Assembly (NCBI GenBank): GCA_963975155.1
Contig: CAXBFG010000001.1
Location: forward strand, 186,001-250,000
From: UBA5109 sp963975155
GTDB taxonomy: Bacteria; Pseudomonadota; Gammaproteobacteria; Pseudomonadales; Pseudohongiellaceae
DNA: 64,000 nucleotides
Reading direction: 5' to 3'
A program made the translations under genes and the position numbers. Positions within the stretch are counted from its first letter, which is position 1; each line of letters begins with the position of its first letter. Shown in pieces: positions 1 to 9,555 of this stretch. Below the pieces are notes generated by a model. That model was not told the origin of the DNA. It ran no database searches and saw only the letters and a list, made by a program, of their open reading frames with translations.

Positions 1-194
1 AGTCAATAGAAAGCTTGCCCTGGGCATAATCGGAAGGTTCTAGAACTGAGCAGGTCTATGCCATATATCTAATAGCTTCAGTTAGAAAATTCATCTTTTA
101 TTGTTGCCGGTAGCTAAAATATTTACAGGGCTTGTCTGCTTGGATTTTGTAATACTTAATCTCCGTAATCCAAATACGGATCAGAACAAGAGGG

Positions 195-977
195 CTACTT
201 CTCCGAATTCAGGTCATGATTCATATCTAGAGCCGGCTGATCCCCCTTGGGCTTGCCGACAACAACGGCAGGGACACCCGCAACAGTGGTATGAGGAGCC
301 ACATCGGAGAGCACAACGCTGCCGGCTCCAATCTTGGCACCCTGGCCGATAATTACATTCCCTATAATCTGAGCGCTTGAGCCAATAAGTACCCCGGAAT
401 GGATTTTGGGGTGCCTGTCGCCTCCTTCTTTTCCGGTGCCCCCCAGTGTCACGCCTTGCATAATTGAAATGTTATCTTCCAGTATACTGGTTTCACCGAT
501 AACAATACCTGTTGCGTGATCCACCATAATACCTGAGCCGATACGGGCCGCAGGATGAATGTCTACCGTAAAAACTTCGGATATAAGGCTTTGCAGATAA
601 AAAGCCAGATTTTCTCGTTGTTGGCGCCATAACCAGTTAGCTACACGATAAGCCTGTAGCGCCTGAAAACCTTTGAAATACAGCATGATATCTGCGTGCG
701 CTCGGACGGCCGGATCGCGTTGCTTGGTTGCAATCAGGTCGTTCACTATGGCCCGTATAATCGCAGGGTCTTCCAGCAATGCCTCATGAAACAATTGTTT
801 TAGGGTGCTTAAAGGCACGTCGTTGGAGGCGAGTTTATTGGCAAGCAAATCGCTCATGGCGGATTCAAGGCTGTCATGTTGATGCACACGTTTGCTTAAA
901 AAGCTGGCGAGCACCGGCTCATGCATTATCTGCTCACTGATTTCTGACTTGATGGTCGACCAGAGTTTGTCCGGCAT
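195..977 (-). CDS. cysE: Serine O-acetyltransferase
   Basis: CysE transfers acetyl from acetyl-CoA to L-serine, the first step of cysteine synthesis, in the cytoplasm. The protein has an alpha-helical N-terminal domain followed by a left-handed beta-helix of hexapeptide repeats (about residues 140-245), with the catalytic DHATG motif and the GGTGKE loop visible. I start it at the ATG at 977, giving 260 residues, because an AGGTG ribosome site sits just upstream; the frame stays open to an ATG at 1049, but those extra 24 residues do not look like the family. E. coli CysE is 273 residues. In E. coli cysE follows gpsA in one operon; here it points away from gpsA. Family assignment is firm. Confidence 0.95.
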   Translation of the reverse strand: MPDKLWSTIKSEISEQIMHEPVLASFLSKRVHQHDSLESAMSDLLANKLASNDVPLSTLKQLFHEALLEDPAIIRAIVNDLIATKQRDPAVRAHADIMLYFKGFQALQAYRVANWLWRQQRENLAFYLQSLISEVFTVDIHPAARIGSGIMVDHATGIVIGETSILEDNISIMQGVTLGGTGKEGGDRHPKIHSGVLIGSSAQIIGNVIIGQGAKIGAGSVVLSDVAPHTTVAGVPAVVVGKPKGDQPALDMNHDLNSEK

Positions 978-1280
978 AATGACACCTGTACTGGAATATC
1001 GTGTGGGCTGCGATTCTATAGTATGAAGGGTATACCCGCAATTTATCAATTACCCCTTGGTGTGGGTTTAAGCATGATTTAATTGGCTTTAATCAGCAAA
1101 ATAAATGTATTTCAGGCTTACCCGTCATTTGTATAATGTTCATCATTTTTCATAAGCCCGAAGGTCTTCCCCGAAAACAGGGTGTAGGCCGCAAGCTGGT
1201 TTTGTCGGTGTATAGCTGGTATCTTCCGCCCCGAACCGGGTTGGTTTTAAGCTGAACCAATAACAGGTAATTGAGGAACT
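978..1280. promoter_or_regulatory. cysE-gpsA divergent intergenic region
   Basis: This 303-base spacer separates two divergent genes and must hold promoters for both. I see a TATAAT at 1132-1137 on the plus strand, without a convincing -35 partner, and a 6-bp inverted repeat (TTGGTT, 8-base gap, AACCAA) at 1241-1260 just before the gpsA ribosome site. Neither is proven. I see no small gene here. Confidence 0.35.
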
Positions 1281-2315
1281 ATGTCAGTAAGAAATGTTGC
1301 AGTATTAGGTGGGGGAAGTTTTGGCACCGTTATTGCCAACATCATTGCTCAAAACGGGCACAACACCTTGCTCTGGATGCGTGATGCAGATCAGGTGGAG
1401 CTTCTTAACCGGGACCGGGAGAATCTTACTTACCTTCCCGGATTTACCTTGCACGACAAAATCAAGGCTATACAGGATCTGGCTGCAGCCGTACAAGATG
1501 CTGATCTGGTTTTTGTTGCGGTTCCCAGCGCCAGTTTTCGAGATGTTGTCAGTCAGATGCGTCCTTTCGTGAAGGAAGGTGTCATTCTGGTGAGTCTGAC
1601 CAAAGGCATCGAAGCCAAGACATTTAAACTCATGAGCCAGATTCTGAGTGAAGAAATTCCCAATAGTAAAGTTGCTGTAGTCAGTGGGCCGAATCTAGCC
1701 AAGGAAATAGCAGATGGCAGTCCTACTGCCGCAGTGGTCGCCAGTACCATCGCTGAAGTCAGAACAGAAGTACAGGAAGTGCTGCGTTCGGCAACGTTTA
1801 GGGTATATGCCAATGATGATATGTTTGGGGTCGAGCTTGGCGGCTCATTAAAAAATATCTATGCCATTATGGCGGGTCTTGCCGATGCAATGGGTATGGG
1901 GCATAACACTAATTCCATGCTGGTAACCCGTAGCCTGACGGAAATGGCACGTTTTGGACTTGCGCTGGGTGCCGACCCCATGACTTTTTTAGGTTTATCA
2001 GGAGTAGGGGATTTGATCGTAACCTGCTCGACACCTCTGAGCAGAAATTTCAGAGTAGGCAAGGCTTTGGGTGAAGGCAAAAGTATTGAAACAATTCTTG
2101 ATGAATTAGGACAGGTAGCTGAAGGAGTCAATACTCTTAAGCAAGTTATTGAGAAAGCCCGCAGCCTGAATGTCGAAATGCCATTGGCACAGGGACTCTA
2201 TGAAATTATCTATAATAAACAGGACAGAGAACATATAATAAGTTCCCTGTTGTTGGAAGAACAGGGACTGGATGTTGAATTTGTAGCCGGTAAAGCCAAA
2301 ATGCTGGATCACTAA
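1281..2315 (+). CDS. gpsA: Glycerol-3-phosphate dehydrogenase [NAD(P)+]
   Basis: GpsA reduces dihydroxyacetone phosphate to sn-glycerol-3-phosphate, the backbone for phospholipids. The N-terminal Rossmann motif GGGSFGTVIA (residues 10-19) binds the nucleotide. The substrate-domain stretch ELGGSLKNIYAI carries the family's catalytic lysine, and LSGVGDLIVTC follows. Length 344 residues is normal. The ATG at 1281 has a GAGGA ribosome site 7 bases upstream. It is followed after 58 bases by the DUF4389 gene and then sixA, the order I associate with pseudomonads, so the three are probably co-transcribed. Confidence 0.96.
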   Translation: MSVRNVAVLGGGSFGTVIANIIAQNGHNTLLWMRDADQVELLNRDRENLTYLPGFTLHDKIKAIQDLAAAVQDADLVFVAVPSASFRDVVSQMRPFVKEGVILVSLTKGIEAKTFKLMSQILSEEIPNSKVAVVSGPNLAKEIADGSPTAAVVASTIAEVRTEVQEVLRSATFRVYANDDMFGVELGGSLKNIYAIMAGLADAMGMGHNTNSMLVTRSLTEMARFGLALGADPMTFLGLSGVGDLIVTCSTPLSRNFRVGKALGEGKSIETILDELGQVAEGVNTLKQVIEKARSLNVEMPLAQGLYEIIYNKQDREHIISSLLLEEQGLDVEFVAGKAKMLDH

Positions 2316-2373
2316 ACCGGATTGGCTTAAAACACGATACTTAGCCGCTAGTTAAGAAAGACAGGAGTTCCAA

Positions 2374-2865
2374 ATGAATGAGCAAAGCGAACAAATTAAA
2401 AAGAATTTTCTGGAGCAGTGGATCAGACTTGCTTTCGTAGCGCTTTATATTATTGCCTTTTCTTTATTATGGCCCTTGATAGCAGCAGCCTTGCTGGTGC
2501 TAATTATCTTACAGTCCTTGCACCGTGTTATTGCGTCGGAAAACAATCAAACACTGTTGACTGTTTGTGATGCCCTGGGAAATTTTCTGTTTAAAATCCT
2601 GCAATATGTCTTATACCTGAATGATGAAAAGCCAATCGATTTTGAGGCTTTTTTTAGCAAGAATGGACAAGAAGAAAGTTCAGACCATGCGGAGTTCAAA
2701 AGCGAAGAAAAAAGCAAGAATGACAGAAAAGCAAGGTCGGAAAATGTTGCTGATACAACTGATGATGTTTTTGCCGATATCAGTTTCACTGAAAAAGCTG
2801 ATGACGATGCTGAAGATGATGAAGATGATGAAGATGATGAAGAGCAACAAAAAAAATCTGACTAG
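2374..2865 (+). CDS. DUF4389 family membrane protein
   Basis: A 163-residue protein with a short cytoplasmic N-terminus, one or two hydrophobic segments (about residues 19-48, followed by an amphipathic LFKILQYVLYL stretch near 72-82) and the DUF4389 pattern ending in YLNDEKPIDF. The last 70 residues are charged and very acidic, encoded in part by three exact tandem copies of GAAGATGAT at 2812-2838. AGGAG lies upstream of the start. Function is unknown. Proteins of this family occur downstream of gpsA in pseudomonads, consistent with the placement here. The acidic tail is low complexity and probably disordered. Confidence 0.8.
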   Translation: MNEQSEQIKKNFLEQWIRLAFVALYIIAFSLLWPLIAAALLVLIILQSLHRVIASENNQTLLTVCDALGNFLFKILQYVLYLNDEKPIDFEAFFSKNGQEESSDHAEFKSEEKSKNDRKARSENVADTTDDVFADISFTEKADDDAEDDEDDEDDEEQQKKSD

Positions 2866-2921
2866 TATTATGTGTTAACTGCAAGAATGATTCGATGATC
2901 TCCTTTACAGGCAGACCTTGA

Positions 2922-3395
2922 ATGAATGTTTATCTTTTGCGGCACGGTGTTGCTGAGCTTAAAACCAGGACTGATGCAGAACGGCAATTAAGTCCTTTAG
3001 GCAAAAAGAATATTGTCAATATCGCCGCCCAATTCAGAGCAAGCAAATACTCCATTGACAGATGTATTGCCAGCCCCTATCTGAGAGCCAGGCAGACAGC
3101 TGAGTTATTTTTAAATGCAATAGAGCTGGGTATTAAGCTGGAAAGCAATAGCATGCTGTTGTCGCAAAACAAGGCTGTGGATGTATTGCGTTTTTTGGAA
3201 ACAGCCAAAGAAAAAAATATATTGCTGGTTGGACACAATCCCTTGCTATCAGAACTGTTTGGATTGCTGACGCAGGGTAGTACAAATTACGACATGAAAA
3301 TACTGGCGGCTGGAGAATTATGCTGCATACATTTCGAGACGGTCGGAGCTGGGCTCGGCAAGAATTTATTTAATCTTGCGCCCGGGAAAAATTAA
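2922..3395 (+). CDS. sixA: SixA-type phosphohistidine phosphatase
   Basis: A 157-residue histidine-phosphatase-superfamily protein. It begins MNVYLLRHGVAE, giving the RHG catalytic motif at residues 7-9, and has a second catalytic histidine in LLVGHNPLLSEL near residue 106. SixA in E. coli removes phosphate from histidine on phosphotransfer proteins. Size and both motifs fit SixA rather than the larger phosphoglycerate mutases. It sits 56 bases after the DUF4389 gene and converges on folE, with only 29 bases between the stops. The natural substrate here is not known. Confidence 0.88.
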   Translation: MNVYLLRHGVAELKTRTDAERQLSPLGKKNIVNIAAQFRASKYSIDRCIASPYLRARQTAELFLNAIELGIKLESNSMLLSQNKAVDVLRFLETAKEKNILLVGHNPLLSELFGLLTQGSTNYDMKILAAGELCCIHFETVGAGLGKNLFNLAPGKN

Positions 3396-3424
3396 GCGTT
3401 CAACTAACAAGAGCCGGAAAAATA

Positions 3425-3985
3425 TTATTTAATCAGATCAAGAAACTCGGAGCGGGTGCCTTGTTTATCTCTGAATGCGCCTAACATGCAGGATGTTGTC
3501 ATGATTGAATTTTGCTTTTCAACTCCTCGCATCATCATACACATATGCTGAGATTCTATAATTACGCCGACACCTAAAGAGCCGGTTTTTTCCTGAATTG
3601 TTTCGGCAATCTGTTGTGTTAAATGTTCCTGTATTTGCAGCCGACGGGCAAATACATCAACGATACGAGCTACCTTTGATAAACCAAGCACTGTGCCGTT
3701 AGGCAAGTAGGCAACATGACATTTTCCAATGAAGGGAAGCAGGTGGTGCTCACAAAGCGAATATAATTCGATGTTTTTAACAATAACCATTTCATTGGAA
3801 CTAGTAGGAAACAATGCGCCATTAATGATCTTGTCGATGTCCTGATCATAACCCTTGGTTAGAAATTTCATCGCTTTTGCTGCTCGAAGCGGAGTATCTT
3901 TTAAGCCTGGGCGACTTAAATCTTCCCCAAGACTCTCGATGATTTCCCGGTAGGCGCTTGCCAGTTTTTCAAGTTCTTTTTTCAT
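3425..3985 (-). CDS. folE: GTP cyclohydrolase I
   Basis: FolE converts GTP to 7,8-dihydroneopterin triphosphate, the entry step of folate/pterin synthesis. Zinc ligands are visible: SLCEHHLLPF supplies the cysteine and histidine (about residues 77-84), and the second cysteine is in QHMCMMMRG near residue 149. The substrate-loop region GVEKQNS follows. Length 186 residues is typical of the bacterial zinc enzyme (folE1 type). It is transcribed away from prmB; 68 bases separate the two start codons and must carry both promoters. Confidence 0.95.
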   Translation of the reverse strand: MKKELEKLASAYREIIESLGEDLSRPGLKDTPLRAAKAMKFLTKGYDQDIDKIINGALFPTSSNEMVIVKNIELYSLCEHHLLPFIGKCHVAYLPNGTVLGLSKVARIVDVFARRLQIQEHLTQQIAETIQEKTGSLGVGVIIESQHMCMMMRGVEKQNSIMTTSCMLGAFRDKQGTRSEFLDLIK

Positions 3986-4053
3986 GGGTTTTAGGACTGT
4001 TTGTCAGTAAACTGCGCACCCTACTTGAATGCTTAAATAAGGTAAAGACTTGC

Positions 4054-4938
4054 ATGCTTTTTAATACGAAGCAAACCCTAAAGCAGATTATTTCTTTGGT
4101 GGCAGATGCACTTGATCAAGCCTCTTTGTTTTATGGACACGGCACAGATAATGCCTGGGATGAAGCCTGCTGGCTGGTAGAAACATTGATTCAGAAGAGC
4201 GGGCTCAGAGAGATCAAGGAAGATATGTTACTCGAGCAAGCCATACTGGATCAGGTTCAGCAAATCTTAGATCGGCGAATCAATGAAAAAATCCCGCTGG
4301 CTTATCTGTTACAGGAAGCCTGGTTTGCAGGCTCGGCGTTTTATGTTGATGAAAGGGTGATAGTACCGAGGTCACCCTTTGCTGAACTGATAGAAAACAG
4401 ATTTGAGCCACTTATTTCGGGAGAGCCAGAGAGGATTCTGGATTTATGCTGCGGCTCCGCCTGTATTGGCCTGGCGACAGCTATGATATTTCCGCAAAGC
4501 CGGGTGGAGCTTAGTGATCTGTCCTCAGAGGCCCTGGAAGTTGCTGCTATTAATGTCAGCAGACATGATCTGGGAAAGCGTGTTTCTCTAAGCTGCTCGG
4601 ATCTATTCCAGGCATTAAACGGCCCATATGAGCTTATTTTGTCAAATCCTCCCTATGTGGGGATAGAGGAATATCAGGATTTGCCGGCAGAGTTTAAGCA
4701 GGAACCTGCAATGGCATTGCTATCTGAGCAAAGGGGACTGGCAATCCCGGTGAAAATTCTGCAACAAGCTGCTGATTATCTTAGCGATTCAGGCTTGCTC
4801 ATAATGGAGGTGGGCAATAGTTGGCAGGCATTGGCTGATCTCTATCCTGATGCGCCATTTCTCTGGCTGGAATTCGAACAAGGCGGCGAAGGTATTTGTG
4901 TTTTGAATAAGAAACAGCTGGAAAGCTATAGATTTTAA
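4054..4938 (+). CDS. prmB: Ribosomal protein L3 N5-glutamine methyltransferase
   Basis: PrmB methylates a glutamine of ribosomal protein uL3. The protein has an N-terminal helical domain and a SAM-dependent methyltransferase fold. Motif I is ILDLCCGSACIGLA (about residues 127-140), and the NPPY glutamine-binding motif is in LILSNPPYVG near residue 195. I place the start at the ATG at 4054 (294 residues); the longer open frame back to 3958 overlaps folE and adds residues unlike the family. It precedes aroC as in E. coli, which favours PrmB over the paralogue PrmC. Confidence 0.92.
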   Translation: MLFNTKQTLKQIISLVADALDQASLFYGHGTDNAWDEACWLVETLIQKSGLREIKEDMLLEQAILDQVQQILDRRINEKIPLAYLLQEAWFAGSAFYVDERVIVPRSPFAELIENRFEPLISGEPERILDLCCGSACIGLATAMIFPQSRVELSDLSSEALEVAAINVSRHDLGKRVSLSCSDLFQALNGPYELILSNPPYVGIEEYQDLPAEFKQEPAMALLSEQRGLAIPVKILQQAADYLSDSGLLIMEVGNSWQALADLYPDAPFLWLEFEQGGEGICVLNKKQLESYRF

Positions 4939-5067
4939 GTAGAAATGCCAGGTTAATGAGGTCTGTGCTTTGTTGGACTGAGAGATGGTTTGCAGTTTAG
5001 CCTTAAACCAGTGGCAGATTTACCGGAATGACCATGTCGCAGAATAGTACTGAAATACGGGTTTTAA

Positions 5068-5096
5068 GAGACTTGAGGGGGCATTCAGTCTATAAT
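5068..5096 (+). promoter_or_regulatory. Candidate aroC promoter
   Basis: A perfect TATAAT lies at 5091-5096, 51 bases before the aroC start, in the 209-base spacer after prmB. The -35 region 17 bases upstream (GAGACT) is poor, so only the -10 is convincing. No strong ribosome site is visible before aroC. Confidence 0.35.
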
Positions 5097-5147
5097 GTCG
5101 CGCCTTTAATTCGGTCTGCAAGCCTTCGATAACCGGGAATATAAAGC

Positions 5148-6245
5148 ATGTCTGGCAATAGCATTGGCAAACTTTTTTCTGTGACAAGCTTTGGTGAAAG
5201 CCATGGGCCTGCACTCGGCTGCATTGTAGATGGTTGCCCGCCCGGACTGGAAATAGATGAAGCCTATATTCAGGTAGATTTGGATCGTCGTAAACCAGGG
5301 ACATCGCGCTTTACCACCCAGAGGAAGGAAGCCGATCAGATCAGAATACTTTCTGGAGTATTCGAAGGAAAAACTACCGGGACTCCGATTGGCATGCTGA
5401 TCGAGAATACTGATCAGAAAAGCAAAGATTACAGCAAAATCAAAGATGTATTTCGCCCTGCACATGCGGATTACACTTATATGCAGAAATATGGCATTCG
5501 TGACTATCGGGGTGGCGGAAGAGCATCTGCAAGAGAAACAGCGATGAGGGTTGCCGCCGGAGCCATTGCGAAAAAATACCTGGCGGAAAAATACGGTGTG
5601 CTGGTGCGGGGTTATCTGTCTCAGTTGGGTCCGATCAAGGCAGAGCAACTAGACTGGGAAGAAGTCAGAAACAATCCTTTCTTTTGCCCGGATGCCTCTA
5701 AGGTTGCTGAGATGGAAGCCTATATGAATAAATTATCAAAAGAAGGTAATTCAATAGGGGCGCGAATTACTGTTGTGGCCAGTTCTGTACCAGTAGGCCT
5801 GGGAGAGCCTGTATTCGATAGACTGGATGCCGACCTGGCACATAGTCTTATGAGCATTGGTGCTGTGAAGGGGGTGGAAATAGGAGCTGGTTTCAGTTCT
5901 ATAGAGCAAAAAGGCACGGAACATCGTGATCTGATGCGCCCAGAAGGCTTTGTCACCAACAATGCTGGCGGTATTGTAGGGGGCATTTCCACCGGACAGG
6001 ATATCGTGGCTCATATTGCCCTGAAACCTACTTCCAGCTTGCGTATTGCCGGTGAAACCATAGATGTAAATGGCAATGCTACGGAAGTGATAACCACCGG
6101 TAGGCATGATCCATGTGTGGGAATTCGTGCAACACCAATAGCTGAGGCTATGCTGGCAATAACTTTAATGGATCATATGCTGCGCCATCGGGCACAGAAT
6201 ATGGATGTGGATTGTAAGACACCTGTCTTGCCTCCAAGTATTTAA
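5148..6245 (+). CDS. aroC: Chorismate synthase
   Basis: AroC makes chorismate from 5-enolpyruvylshikimate-3-phosphate with reduced FMN, the last shared step of aromatic synthesis. The opening SFGESHGPALG (residues 12-22) is the family signature with the catalytic histidine. DYRGGGRASARETA (about 120-133), the second signature, and the C-terminal RHDPCVGIRATPIAEAM are also present. Length 365 residues is normal. It follows prmB and leads 31 bases ahead of leuC, so it may be co-transcribed with the leucine genes. Confidence 0.97.
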   Translation: MSGNSIGKLFSVTSFGESHGPALGCIVDGCPPGLEIDEAYIQVDLDRRKPGTSRFTTQRKEADQIRILSGVFEGKTTGTPIGMLIENTDQKSKDYSKIKDVFRPAHADYTYMQKYGIRDYRGGGRASARETAMRVAAGAIAKKYLAEKYGVLVRGYLSQLGPIKAEQLDWEEVRNNPFFCPDASKVAEMEAYMNKLSKEGNSIGARITVVASSVPVGLGEPVFDRLDADLAHSLMSIGAVKGVEIGAGFSSIEQKGTEHRDLMRPEGFVTNNAGGIVGGISTGQDIVAHIALKPTSSLRIAGETIDVNGNATEVITTGRHDPCVGIRATPIAEAMLAITLMDHMLRHRAQNMDVDCKTPVLPPSI

Positions 6246-6276
6246 TTTATAGACAACTAACTTTAAAGAGTGTGAT

Positions 6277-7704
6277 ATGACTGCTAAAACTCTCTATGAC
6301 AAAATATGGGAAAGCCATCTGGTCAAAGATCTGGATGACGGAACCTCGCTTATATATATTGACCTGCACTACATCCATGAAGTGACCTCTCCGCAGGCTT
6401 TTGAAGGTTTGCGCCTGGCAAACAGAAAAGCCTGGCGTTCTGGCGCCAATATGGCCACGCCCGACCATAATGTGCCGACAACAAGATCGGAACGCTCACA
6501 GGGTGTAGAAGGTATCGTTGATCCTGTTTCCCGAATACAGGTCAAATCACTGGATTCCAATTGTATTGAGTTTGGTATCAATGAATTCACCATCGATGAT
6601 CCACGCCATGGAATTGTACATGTTATAGGTCCTGAACAGGGCCGAACTCAGCCGGGTATGACCATTGTATGTGGTGATTCACATACCTCTACGCATGGAG
6701 CTTTGGGTGCTCTTGCGCATGGAATTGGCACCTCTGAGGTGGAGCATGTTCTTGCCACTCAGTGTCTGCAACAAAGTAAAGCCAAAAATATGCTGATCAG
6801 GGTCAACGGTGAGTTAGGCGCCGGTGTCACGGCTAAAGATCTGGTTCTGGCTGTGATCGGTAAAATCGGGACTGCCGGTGGCACAGGTTATACCATTGAA
6901 TTTGGCGGTGATGCAGTTAAGGCGCTATCCATCGAAGGTCGTATGACGGTTTGCAATATGGCGATTGAAGCTGGTGCCAGGGCAGGTCTTGTCGGTGTGG
7001 ATGCGAAGACTATTGAATACGTTAAAGGGCGTCCGTTTGCGCCCCAGGGCGAGTTATGGGACCAGGCTGAGGCTGCCTGGCTGCAGTTACACAGTGATGA
7101 AGGAGCTGTGTTTGACAAGGTAGTTGATCTGGACGCCGCCAGCATTGAGCCCCAGGTAAGCTGGGGAACTTCTCCGGAAATGGTTGCTGCAATCAGCGGA
7201 TCTATTCCTGATCCTGCTCAGCTTGAAAATGTCGGGAAACGCAATAATTACCAGCAAGCCCTTAAATACATGGGGCTGGAAGCTAATACGCCTATTCAGG
7301 AAATCCAACTTGACCGGATTTTTATTGGCTCCTGTACCAATTCGCGTATTGAGGATTTAAGAGCCGCTGCGGCGGTCGTTAAGGGACGCAAGGTTGCGGC
7401 TAATATCAAGGAGGCACTGGTCGTACCTGGCTCCGGGTTGGTCAAGTTGCAGGCGGAACAGGAAGGACTGGATAAAATATTCACTGACGCTGGTCTGCAG
7501 TGGCGTGAGCCGGGTTGTTCCATGTGCCTTGCCATGAACGCTGATCAGTTGGGTGAAGGCGAACATTGCGCCTCAACCTCGAATCGTAATTTTGAGGGCA
7601 GGCAGGGTTTTGGAGGCCGTACACATCTGGTTAGTCCTGCAATGGCAGCCGCTGCAGCGGTATCTGGTCATTTTGTTGATGTGCGCACCATGGTGCTTAA
7701 TTAA
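6277..7704 (+). CDS. leuC: 3-isopropylmalate dehydratase large subunit
   Basis: LeuC with LeuD isomerises 2-isopropylmalate to 3-isopropylmalate in leucine synthesis. The aconitase-fold protein shows the [4Fe-4S] cysteines in IGSCTNSRIEDL (near residue 350) and in PGCSMCLAMN (near 412-415), and the substrate-binding segment VCGDSHTSTHGALGAL. Length 475 residues is standard. AAAGAG lies before the ATG. LeuD follows after 60 bases. Confidence 0.97.
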   Translation: MTAKTLYDKIWESHLVKDLDDGTSLIYIDLHYIHEVTSPQAFEGLRLANRKAWRSGANMATPDHNVPTTRSERSQGVEGIVDPVSRIQVKSLDSNCIEFGINEFTIDDPRHGIVHVIGPEQGRTQPGMTIVCGDSHTSTHGALGALAHGIGTSEVEHVLATQCLQQSKAKNMLIRVNGELGAGVTAKDLVLAVIGKIGTAGGTGYTIEFGGDAVKALSIEGRMTVCNMAIEAGARAGLVGVDAKTIEYVKGRPFAPQGELWDQAEAAWLQLHSDEGAVFDKVVDLDAASIEPQVSWGTSPEMVAAISGSIPDPAQLENVGKRNNYQQALKYMGLEANTPIQEIQLDRIFIGSCTNSRIEDLRAAAAVVKGRKVAANIKEALVVPGSGLVKLQAEQEGLDKIFTDAGLQWREPGCSMCLAMNADQLGEGEHCASTSNRNFEGRQGFGGRTHLVSPAMAAAAAVSGHFVDVRTMVLN

Positions 7705-7764
7705 GCGTATTGATGAGCAATAACTCTTGGTTTATAACGACAAGGCAGAAAGGTAGTTAAGGGC

Positions 7765-8403
7765 ATGAAAAAATTTATTAAAGAGAAAGGTATCGTCATT
7801 CCGCTGGATAGGGCTAATGTGGATACTGATTACATTATCCCCAAGCAATTTCTTAAATCAATCAAACGAACCGGGTTTGGAAAAAACCTGTTTGATGAGG
7901 CGCGTTATCTGGATAAAGGCTTACCTGATCAGGATTGCGAGGGCAGGCCGATTAACCCGGATTTTGTACTGAATCAGTCACGCTATAAAGGCGGCAACAT
8001 TCTTTTGGCTCGAGAAAATTTTGGTTGTGGTTCAAGTAGGGAACATGCTCCCTGGGCACTCGATGATTATGGAATCCGTTGCATTATTGCGCCAAGCTAT
8101 GCTGACATTTTTTATAATAATTGTTTTAAGAATGGATTGTTACCTATTGTTTTAGATGAAAAAATCGTAAATGAATTGTTTGAAAGTGTCGAGCAGAATA
8201 TTGGCTATGAATTGGAGGTCGATCTGCTAGCACAACAAATAAGTTTACCTGATGGCGCTGTTTTGCATTTTGATATTGATGAGTCCCGCAAGAAGGTTTT
8301 GCTTGAGGGCTTGGACGATATCAGTCTGACGCTTCAGGATGCCGATGCCATCAAAGCCTTTGAGAAGCGCTGGCAGGCAAAGTCACCCTGGCTTTTTACT
8401 TAA
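7765..8403 (+). CDS. leuD: 3-isopropylmalate dehydratase small subunit
   Basis: The small (swivel-domain) partner of LeuC, 212 residues. It shows the conserved N-terminal DRANVDTDYIIPKQFLK and the motif NFGCGSSREHAPWAL (about residues 88-102) that contributes active-site residues to the dimer. It sits between leuC and asd. In pseudomonads leuB (3-isopropylmalate dehydrogenase) lies between leuD and asd, but here only 74 non-coding bases separate them, so leuB must be elsewhere. Confidence 0.96.
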   Translation: MKKFIKEKGIVIPLDRANVDTDYIIPKQFLKSIKRTGFGKNLFDEARYLDKGLPDQDCEGRPINPDFVLNQSRYKGGNILLARENFGCGSSREHAPWALDDYGIRCIIAPSYADIFYNNCFKNGLLPIVLDEKIVNELFESVEQNIGYELEVDLLAQQISLPDGAVLHFDIDESRKKVLLEGLDDISLTLQDADAIKAFEKRWQAKSPWLFT

Positions 8404-8477
8404 TAAACAAATACCTATGATAACTTCCGGATATTGATTCCGGTAAAGTTTGTTGGATTGGAGATAAAATACAGCTC

Positions 8478-9500
8478 ATGAGCAAGAAATATGATGTAGC
8501 TATTATTGGAGCAACTGGTGCCGTTGGCGGCGTGATGTTGAGTATTCTCGAGCAGCGAAAGTTTCCGGTGAATAATTTATATTTGCTGGCAAGCGAGCGC
8601 AGTGCTGGAGAAACAAAAAGCTTTAATAAAAAGCAGTATACTGTTGAAAATATTGAAGATTTTGATTTTTCTAAAGCGCAGATAGGGCTTTTTTCTGCTG
8701 GAGCTTCTGTTTCAGCCATATATGCGCCTATTGCCGGGGCTGCCGGTTGTATTGTGATCGATAACACCTCACATTTTCGCTATGAGGAGGATATTCCCCT
8801 GGTCGTACCCGAAGTAAATCCTGAGGCCATAGCCGATTATAAAAATCAGAACATTATTGCCAACCCGAATTGCTCTACTATTCAAATGCTGGTTGCATTG
8901 AAACCTATTTATGATGCAGTGGGCATCAGCAGAATCAATGTGGCTACCTATCAGTCGGTTTCAGGCACGGGTAAAGAAGCTATAGATGAGTTGGCCGGGC
9001 AAACCACCAGACTGCTAAATGGTATGGAACCCGAGATTAAGGTTTATCCGAAGCAAATAGCTTTCAATGTGCTGCCACAGATAGATGTGTTTATGGATAA
9101 CGGGTATACCAAGGAAGAGATGAAAATGGTCTGGGAAACCCAGAAAATCTTTGCAGATACTGAAATTGTGGTCAATCCGACCTGTGTCCGTGTACCTGTG
9201 TTCTATTCACATTCGGAAGCTGTTCATCTGGAAACGAAAAAGCCGATTAGCGTAGAGGCAGTGCACGCCTTGTTGAATAAAGCCCCTGGTGTGAAAGTCA
9301 TGGACAAACGTGAAAACGGCGGTTATCCAACGGCAGTTGGTGAGGGCACAGATCATGATGAAGTGTGGGTTGGACGTGTGCGCAAGGACATTTCTCATCC
9401 TAACGGCATAAATATGTGGATTGTGTCAGATAATTTGCGAAAAGGTGCGGCTTTGAACTCAATTCAGATAGCAGAAGAGTTGATAAAAAACTACTTATAA
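8478..9500 (+). CDS. asd: Aspartate-semialdehyde dehydrogenase
   Basis: Asd reduces aspartyl-4-phosphate to the semialdehyde feeding lysine/diaminopimelate, threonine and methionine synthesis. The N-terminal GATGAVGGVML (residues 11-21) is the NADP-binding loop. The catalytic cysteine is in NPNCSTIQM (near residue 132), and the histidine region is in RVPVFYSHSEAVH. Length 340 residues matches the short, usg/LeuB-linked type of Asd found beside fimV in pseudomonads rather than the E. coli 367-residue type. Confidence 0.95.
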   Translation: MSKKYDVAIIGATGAVGGVMLSILEQRKFPVNNLYLLASERSAGETKSFNKKQYTVENIEDFDFSKAQIGLFSAGASVSAIYAPIAGAAGCIVIDNTSHFRYEEDIPLVVPEVNPEAIADYKNQNIIANPNCSTIQMLVALKPIYDAVGISRINVATYQSVSGTGKEAIDELAGQTTRLLNGMEPEIKVYPKQIAFNVLPQIDVFMDNGYTKEEMKMVWETQKIFADTEIVVNPTCVRVPVFYSHSEAVHLETKKPISVEAVHALLNKAPGVKVMDKRENGGYPTAVGEGTDHDEVWVGRVRKDISHPNGINMWIVSDNLRKGAALNSIQIAEELIKNYL

Positions 9501-9555
9501 TGAATACTTACGGCCTTATTTAAAAAACTCTCTCACTTCCAGTAAGGACGGTAAG

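Noticed and set aside
162..180. Hairpin TCCGTA/TACGGA after cysE as a terminator
   Set aside because: Only 6 bp and no T run on the minus strand.
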